From Streptomyces sp. WAC05374 (GTDB taxonomy: Bacteria; Actinomycetota; Actinomycetes; Streptomycetales; Streptomycetaceae), in the NCBI RefSeq assembly GCF_004353505.1, contig NZ_SMNQ01000001.1, forward strand, positions 620,001-684,000: a stretch of DNA of 64,000 bases, read 5' to 3'. Below the pieces are notes generated by a model that ran no database searches, was not told where the DNA came from, and saw nothing but the letters and a program-made list of their open reading frames with translations. Each line of letters begins with the position of its first letter. The first letter of the stretch is position 1. This document shows, one piece after another, positions 59,391-64,000 of this stretch. A program made the translations under genes and the position numbers.

Positions 59391-60185
59391 GGTGGACGGG
59401 TCGCCCTTGATGAGGGCGAAGGTGGCGCCCGACGGGTCCGTGAGCAGGGTGAGCCGGCCGACCCCGGGCAGGTCGGTCGGCGGGAACAGGGCCGTGGCAC
59501 CGTGTCCGGTGGCGGCGGCGAAGGTGGCGTCGCAGTCGGCCGCGCCGAAGTACGGGTACCACGTGGAGCCGGGGCCGGCCACCGGGCCTTCCTGGGGCCG
59601 CTGCATGATCCCGCCCTGGCCGGGGTCGCCGGCCCTGCCGCCGCCGGGTGAGGAGACGACGGAGTAGGCCGGGCCCGCGCCGGTGTCCATGTCCTGGTAG
59701 TCCCAGGAGAAGACCGAGCGGTAGAAGTCCTTGGCGGCGGCCGCGTCGGTGGTCTGGAGCTCGGTCCAGCACAGGGTGCCGGGTTCCATGACCGTCTCCA
59801 GTCCCGTGGTGTCGCCCGGCTGCCACACGGCGAAGTCGGCGCCCGTGGGGTCGGTGAAGGCGGCCATCCGCCCGGCGGTGAAGACGTCCATGGGCGGGAC
59901 GCGCACCAAGCCGCCCGCCCGCTGGACGGCGGTGGCGGTGGCGTCGGCGTCCGGGGTGTGGAAGTAGGGCGTCCAGGCGGGGCTCGCGCCCTCCTCGGTG
60001 AGCGGGCCGAGGGCGGCGACGGTGCCGCCGTCGCGCTGGAAGAAGCCGTAGCCGCCGGCGTCCGGGCCGGCGGACTGGAACGTCCAGCCGAACACGGCGG
60101 AGTAGAACGCCACGGCGGCGTCGGTGTCGGGGGCGCCGAGGTCGATCCAGTTGGGGCTGCCGGGTACGAAGTCGGTCGTCAGCAT
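59385..60185 (-). CDS. VOC-family (glyoxalase-like) protein, two domains
   Basis: 266-residue protein of two tandem vicinal-oxygen-chelate modules: NWIDLGAPDTDAAVAFYSAVFGW near residue 12 and CWTELQTTDAAAAKDFYRSVFSW near residue 138. GRMAAFTDPTGADFAVWQ and GRLTLLTDPSGATFALIK end each module. Similar two-module proteins bind or modify aromatic or thiol compounds and can give drug resistance. ATG at 60185 lies nine bases after the serine hydrolase stop, so it continues that operon. Its 3' end meets the MFS deletion junction. Confidence 0.87.
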   Translation of the reverse strand: MLTTDFVPGSPNWIDLGAPDTDAAVAFYSAVFGWTFQSAGPDAGGYGFFQRDGGTVAALGPLTEEGASPAWTPYFHTPDADATATAVQRAGGLVRVPPMDVFTAGRMAAFTDPTGADFAVWQPGDTTGLETVMEPGTLCWTELQTTDAAAAKDFYRSVFSWDYQDMDTGAGPAYSVVSSPGGGRAGDPGQGGIMQRPQEGPVAGPGSTWYPYFGAADCDATFAAATGHGATALFPPTDLPGVGRLTLLTDPSGATFALIKGDPSTT

Positions 60186-60194
60186 GGCGGGTCC

Positions 60195-61208
60195 TTAAGG
60201 GGAGCTGAGCATCGCGTAGGCGGTGGGGACCAGGGCGTCCGAGGTGCGGTGGCGACGGGTGGACAGGGCGACGAGCGCCGTGCCGGTGTCGGGGCGGAAC
60301 CCGAGGAAGGCCACCTGTCCGCTGGTGGCGCCGATGTGGAAGTACATGGTGGCGCCGCCGCCGGCCGGGTGGTGGAACCAGGCCAGTGTGTGGGTGTGCG
60401 CGTGGCCGCGGCCGCGGCGCAGCAGGGGGCGGCGCACCTCGCGCAGGGCGGCGGTCAGCGGGGCGCCGTCCGGGCGCCGGGGCGCCTCCAGGTGCGCCTC
60501 GAGGAAGGTCAGCAGGTCGTGCGGGGTGGCCCGCAGCGCGCCGGCCGCCTGGAAGCCGCCGATGCGCAGGGGCGGGACCGGGGTGGTGCCGTCGGCGCGG
60601 TGCCCGGTGGCGTCGGTGCCGGGGCCGGTGGGGTGGGGTGCGGTGTCGTTCAGCCCGAGGGGCCGCAGGACGCGTTCGCTCAGGAGCCGTTCCCAGGGGG
60701 TGGCGGTGGCGGCGGCGAGGGTGTGCCCGAGGACGGCGACCGCGAAGTTGGAGTAGCGCCACCGGGTGCCGGGGCGGTGGCGCGGGCGGCCGCGGAGGAA
60801 GGCGCGGACGACGCGTTCGGGCGGGTAGTGGGCGTAGGGGTTGGTCCGCCAGCGGGGCAGGGCCTGGGGGTAGAAGTCGGCGGGCAGCGGGGGCAGCCCG
60901 GAGGTGTGGGTCATCAGGTGCGTGAGTGTGACGGGGTGGCGGCCGGGGGGCCGGGCCGGGTCCAGCAGGCGGGCGGCCGGTGTGGTGCCGGACAGGGCGC
61001 CGCTGCGGACGAGGTCGGCCAGCAGCAGGCCGGTGAAGGTCTTGGACGCCGACCCGATCTCGTACCGGAGGCCGTCGCGCGGTACGGGCGGGGGCGGTGC
61101 GGTGCCGCCGCTGCGGACGGTGCGGTGGCCGTGCCGGGAGAGGGCGAAGACCACGTCGGGAGCGTCGACCGCGCGTACGGCTTCGTCGAGGCTCCCGGCG
61201 TCGGTCAT
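60195..61208 (-). CDS. Class C beta-lactamase-like serine hydrolase
   Basis: 337-residue penicillin-binding-protein-type hydrolase. SASKTF near residue 53 carries the SxxK nucleophile, RYSNFAVAVLG near residue 152 is the YxN motif, and HIGATSG near 302 replaces the usual HxG/KTG. No signal peptide is seen, so it would be cytoplasmic. Many such proteins are esterases or D-amino peptidases rather than lactamases. ATGA overlap with the DUF6895-like gene upstream shows coupling, and its role in that operon may be hydrolysis of an amide or ester intermediate. Confidence 0.85.
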   Translation of the reverse strand: MTDAGSLDEAVRAVDAPDVVFALSRHGHRTVRSGGTAPPPPVPRDGLRYEIGSASKTFTGLLLADLVRSGALSGTTPAARLLDPARPPGRHPVTLTHLMTHTSGLPPLPADFYPQALPRWRTNPYAHYPPERVVRAFLRGRPRHRPGTRWRYSNFAVAVLGHTLAAATATPWERLLSERVLRPLGLNDTAPHPTGPGTDATGHRADGTTPVPPLRIGGFQAAGALRATPHDLLTFLEAHLEAPRRPDGAPLTAALREVRRPLLRRGRGHAHTHTLAWFHHPAGGGATMYFHIGATSGQVAFLGFRPDTGTALVALSTRRHRTSDALVPTAYAMLSSP

Positions 61209-62143
61209 CCGCTCGCCTCGGCGGACAGCCGCTCCAGGGCGCGCGAGGTGGCGAGGACGGAGGCGAACGCGGCGACCAGTGTGGGGTGGTACACGACGTC
61301 GAACACGTCCTCGGGGTCGCCGTCGGGCATCGGCCCCAGGGCGGGCATGGCGCCGTCGGGCTGCTGGGCGCCGGCCAGGCCCTCCCAGGCGGCGGCGTCG
61401 AGGGTGGGGCGGGGCAGGCAGGCGTCGACGACGAGCAGTTCGCCGAGGAGGTCCCAGCGCTTCAGGTCGAGCCAGTCGTCCAGCCAGACCGGCAGCCACA
61501 GGGCCAGGTGGTCCGCGACCGGGGACGGCAGGCCCCCGCGGTTCTCGCCCCAGTCGGTGAGGTGGAAGACGGTGTGGGTGATGTCGTACCCGATCCGGGC
61601 GTCGACGGTCCACGGTTCGGGGGCGCGGCCCAGCCAGGTCCTGCTGAACGCCTCGTCCTCGGGGAGGCTGGGCGGCAGTCCGAAGCGGCGCTCGAAGGCG
61701 CCGAGGCCGAGCCTGCGGACGGGCACCACCTCCAGGCCCGCCCAGGAGGCGAGCCGGTGGTTGAGCCGGATCGCGTCCTCCAGCTCCGGCTGGCTGTAGC
61801 CGAGTTCGCGGAACGGGACGTACACCTCGAACGGGATCGGGGACATCGGTTCGCCGCGCTGGCCGCGCACCAGCATCCGGCCGCCGTCCAGGACGTCGCG
61901 CCAGGCGTGGTCGAGCAGCTTGCGGGCGAGGTCGGCCTGGCGGGAGCCGGCCACTCCCTCGCGGAAGAGCACCTTGCAGATGACGGCGAGTTCCCCGACC
62001 GGTTTGAAGCGCTCCAGGAAGCCGGTCTCCGGGTCGGCGTCCTGTTCCAGCCGGAATCCGTCGCGGTGTTCGTAGAGCCATTCGAGGGCGCCCACACCGA
62101 CCGTGTGGACGAGGCGGGTGTCGGCGGCGGTGGCGGGGGTCAT
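61205..62143 (-). CDS. DUF6895-like protein A
   Basis: 312-residue soluble, helical protein that I recognise tentatively as DUF6895. GALEWLYEHRDGFRL near residue 18, PWTVDARIGYDITHTVFHLTDWG near residue 178 and LPRPTLDAAAWEGLAGAQQPDG near 248 are shared with the protein encoded next to it. The motif HxxFHLTDWG is conserved in both and could form part of an active or metal site. ATG at 62143; overlaps both neighbours by ATGA. No known function. Alpha-toroid-like repeats are possible. Confidence 0.6.
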   Translation of the reverse strand: MTPATAADTRLVHTVGVGALEWLYEHRDGFRLEQDADPETGFLERFKPVGELAVICKVLFREGVAGSRQADLARKLLDHAWRDVLDGGRMLVRGQRGEPMSPIPFEVYVPFRELGYSQPELEDAIRLNHRLASWAGLEVVPVRRLGLGAFERRFGLPPSLPEDEAFSRTWLGRAPEPWTVDARIGYDITHTVFHLTDWGENRGGLPSPVADHLALWLPVWLDDWLDLKRWDLLGELLVVDACLPRPTLDAAAWEGLAGAQQPDGAMPALGPMPDGDPEDVFDVVYHPTLVAAFASVLATSRALERLSAEASG

Positions 62144-63081
62144 TCCGGCACTCCTGTCCCATGGCCGGGGCGGCGGGCGGCGGTCAGGGTGGCGGCCATC
62201 GCCGCGACCAGGGTGGAGTGGTAGCAGTTGGGGAAGATCCGCAGCACCTCCTCGCCGTGGGGCCCGTGGCCCACCTCCGGCAGGCCGCCCGTGGCGTCCT
62301 GGGCACCGGCGACCGCCCGCCAGGCGTCCTCGGTGAGTTCCGGCGACGGGGGCCGGGGCAGGCTGGCCGCGACGGCGAGCAGCTCGCAGGTCAGGTCCCA
62401 GTGCCGGCACTCCACGCAGTTGTCGAGCCAGGCGGGCAGCCAGGTCTCCAGGTAGTCCACGAGGTCCGCGGGTACGCCGTGCACGTCGTGGCCCCAGTCG
62501 GTGAGGTGGAACACCACGTGGGTGAGCATGTACCCGGCGGTCCGCTCGAACGTCCAGGGCTCCGGCAGGCCGCCCAGCCAGGTGGTGGGAAGGACCTCCC
62601 GGGCCGCCCGGTGCGGGGGGAAGCCGGTGCGGCGCTCGGAGTTGAGGACGCTGAGCACCCGGTTCGGCAGCATCTCCGTCTGCCGCCAGCTCCGGGTGCG
62701 CACCAGCCCGGCGGTGAACTCCTCGTACGCCGGGTGCCGCAGCCCTCCCGAGGCGAACGCGGCGTAGACCTCGAGGGGGTACGTCGCGCAGGGTTCGAGC
62801 CGTTGCAGCTCCAGGAAGAGCGCCCCGTCGCCGGTCTCGCGCCAGGCGTGGCGGAACAGGTCGTCGGCGGTGTCGTGCAGGAGGGTCCCGGGCCGGCTGT
62901 GGCGGCGGACGCAGACGCAGATCTGGGCGAGTTCGCCCAGGGGTTTCCAGGACGAGTTGACGTCGCCGCCCGCGTCCAGGGCGTCGTCCCCGAGCCGGAA
63001 GCCGGCGCGGTTGTCGGACAGCCAGCCCAGGGCGTCCTCGGCCAGCCGCCGTACGTCCGTGGTCGTCGCCGGCGCCGTCAC
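62140..63081 (-). CDS. DUF6895-like protein B
   Basis: 313-residue paralogue of protein A. DALGWLSDNRAGFRL near residue 17, YMLTHVVFHLTDWGHD near 188 and LPRPPSPELTEDAWRAVAGAQDATG near 253 align with it. Extra cysteines occur (CVCVRRHS near residue 55; CVECRHWDLTCE near 225) that protein A lacks, perhaps a metal site. GTG at 63081 overlaps the upstream gene by GTGA. A heterodimer or two successive catalytic steps would explain retention of both copies. Confidence 0.6.
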   Translation of the reverse strand: MTAPATTTDVRRLAEDALGWLSDNRAGFRLGDDALDAGGDVNSSWKPLGELAQICVCVRRHSRPGTLLHDTADDLFRHAWRETGDGALFLELQRLEPCATYPLEVYAAFASGGLRHPAYEEFTAGLVRTRSWRQTEMLPNRVLSVLNSERRTGFPPHRAAREVLPTTWLGGLPEPWTFERTAGYMLTHVVFHLTDWGHDVHGVPADLVDYLETWLPAWLDNCVECRHWDLTCELLAVAASLPRPPSPELTEDAWRAVAGAQDATGGLPEVGHGPHGEEVLRIFPNCYHSTLVAAMAATLTAARRPGHGTGVPE

Positions 63082-63788
63082 AGCGGCTCCACCCCGGCGG
63101 CGGGGCGCAGCAGCCGCGCCGCCCGCACGTGCAGCGCCACACGGGGGTCGTCGCCCCCCATCCCGGCGACGAAGTCGAGACCGGCGTCCAGCCCCAGGGT
63201 GTCGGGTACGCCGTCGAGCAGCGCCAGCCAGCGGCCCGCGCCGGCCGCCTGGAGCCAGCCCCGGCGCCGTACGGCCCGGACGAAGCCCCGGGCGAGGTCG
63301 ACGGTGCGGCTCCCTGCCACGCGGGCGACGGCGTTGTCGGCGGCGGGGACGGCGAGGGCGGCCAGGAGGGCGAGTTGGTGGGTCAGCGCCTGCCAGGGCA
63401 GGTCCTCCAGCCAGGTGGCGTCGGGCTCCGCCCCGTCGGGGGCCGCCCCGGCGGCCGGGGCGCCCAGGCCGGCGAGGGTGCGGGTCATGGCCCAGTGGCT
63501 CCACATCGAGGTGGCGGAGGCGTCGGGGCCTGGCGGGTAGGCGAGCACCGCCTTCTCGCACACCGCGAGGTCGACGGGTGCGGGTGGCGTGCCGTGCAGG
63601 ACGCTCGGCAGCAGGACGTCCGCTCCCACGACGCGTACGGCCGCGAGGCCGAGTTCGTCGTCCCCGATGGTGACCGCCGTGCCGGCGGAGACCGGAGAAT
63701 GGCCCCCGCTCGCGAGAGCGGAGACCAGTTGGGCAGACAGTTCCCGCACCGCGTCCGTCAGCGGGGACGAAGTGCCGTTCTGCTCCAT
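63078..63788 (-). CDS. Uncharacterised 236-residue protein
   Basis: I do not recognise this family. It is Ala/Leu-rich and predicted mostly helical, without signal peptide, membrane segment or cofactor motif. Visible blocks are TIGDDELGLAAVRVVGADVLLPSVLHG near residue 40, SATSMWSHWAMTRTLAGLG near 93 and DLPWQALTHQLALLAALAVPAADN near 127. ATG at 63788 is preceded by AAGG, 11 bases after the stop of the 63-residue gene, and its stop overlaps DUF6895-like gene B. It is probably a partner protein in the same pathway. Confidence 0.65.
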   Translation of the reverse strand: MEQNGTSSPLTDAVRELSAQLVSALASGGHSPVSAGTAVTIGDDELGLAAVRVVGADVLLPSVLHGTPPAPVDLAVCEKAVLAYPPGPDASATSMWSHWAMTRTLAGLGAPAAGAAPDGAEPDATWLEDLPWQALTHQLALLAALAVPAADNAVARVAGSRTVDLARGFVRAVRRRGWLQAAGAGRWLALLDGVPDTLGLDAGLDFVAGMGGDDPRVALHVRAARLLRPAAGVEPL

Positions 63789-63799
63789 GCAGGTGCCCT

Positions 63800-63991
63800 T
63801 CAGCCCTTCTTCTTGGGGCGCGGGGCCGGTGGGGCGAGCAGCAGTTGCAGCTTCCCCGCCTGGAGGGCCAGCGCCGCGCACTCACGGGTGTCGCGGTGGA
63901 AGCCCTGGAGCTCACCCGGGTTGAGGGCCGCTTCGATGTCGTCGTCCAGGACCCTGGTCCGGTCCCGGAGTTCGTGGTCGGTCGACGTCAT
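63800..63991 (-). CDS. Small 63-residue protein heading the DUF6895 operon
   Basis: 63 residues, charged and helical in its first two thirds (STDHELRDRTRVLDDDIEAA) with a short LALQAGKLQLLLAPP hydrophobic turn and a basic end PRPKKKG. One Cys only (near residue 38). ATG at 63991 is close to the window edge and the upstream region is not visible. It could be a carrier, chaperone or regulatory peptide for the downstream enzymes; a RiPP precursor is not indicated. No family recognised. Confidence 0.55.
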   Translation of the reverse strand: MTSTDHELRDRTRVLDDDIEAALNPGELQGFHRDTRECAALALQAGKLQLLLAPPAPRPKKKG

Positions 63992-64000
63992 GCCACCATC

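Noticed and set aside
1-64000. tRNA, rRNA, phage or insertion-sequence genes
   Set aside because: No tRNA-like cloverleaf sequence with a TTCRANNC arm, no rRNA segment, no transposase or integrase motif was found on reading through; remnants below detection by eye cannot be excluded.

Overview
The window is very GC-rich (about 73%), with dense operons, many GTG starts, ATGA/GTGA gene overlaps, GGAGG-type ribosome binding sites, several SpoIIE/RsbU-type phosphatase-kinase proteins, and small actinobacterial families (DUF5133, DUF2795, DUF3140, TPSQAEGER protein). This fits a Streptomyces chromosome, probably an accessory or arm-proximal region. I saw no rRNA, tRNA, CRISPR array or insertion sequence.

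Layout. (1) 1-9572: carbohydrate/polyol catabolism. Two overlapping FGGY kinases, a histidine phosphatase and a D-2-hydroxyacid dehydrogenase form a minus-strand operon. A DeoR regulator and a polyol-permease-type MFS gene face away from it. Two similar 20-bp elements flank the regulator gene. (2) 9573-15190: an MFS transporter, an asparagine-synthetase-type amidotransferase closest to the N-acetylglutaminylglutamine amidotransferases, and an S9 peptidase. (3) 15288-28945: a surface-glycan or glycoconjugate locus. It has GmhA, HldE and GmhB homologues for ADP-heptose synthesis, two GT9 heptosyltransferase-like enzymes, two GT2 enzymes plus a decayed third copy, two GT4-like enzymes, a UDP-glucuronate-decarboxylase-like enzyme and a carbamoyltransferase. 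A YbdK-type carboxylate-amine ligase sits in the middle. (4) 28970-39088: an MFS exporter, an SDR, topoisomerase IB, DUF3140, two large PAS/GAF/SpoIIE phosphatases and an RpiR regulator. (5) 39391-47991: small DUF5133 and DUF2795 proteins, a GtrB/GtrA/polytopic-membrane trio suggesting lipid-linked glycosylation, a methyltransferase, a membrane-anchored sensor-phosphatase-kinase, and a Tat-exported beta-carbonic anhydrase. (6) 47998-52351: AlkB, a polysaccharide deacetylase, a DMT transporter, an SDR and an MGDG-synthase-like glycosyltransferase. (7) 52348-58443: a compact class I lanthipeptide cluster with split LanB, a 48-residue precursor (54668-54814) and LanC, followed by an arylamine N-acetyltransferase homologue. 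(8) 58570-63991: an N-terminally truncated MFS remnant, a VOC protein, a serine hydrolase, two tandem DUF6895-like proteins, an uncharacterised 236-residue protein and a 63-residue protein, in a tightly overlapping minus-strand run.

How the genes may work together. The kinase operon, DeoR and permease look like one uptake-and-catabolism unit for a polyol or sugar. Region 3 could build and transfer a heptose-containing, possibly carbamoylated and pentose-bearing glycan, which is unusual in a Gram-positive. LanB (two proteins), LanA and LanC are sufficient in principle to make a three-ring lanthipeptide. No leader protease or intact dedicated exporter is seen, and the nearest transporter gene is a fragment. 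The most novel-looking parts are the lanthipeptide locus with its twin hairpins, the heptose glycan locus and the DUF6895 operon.
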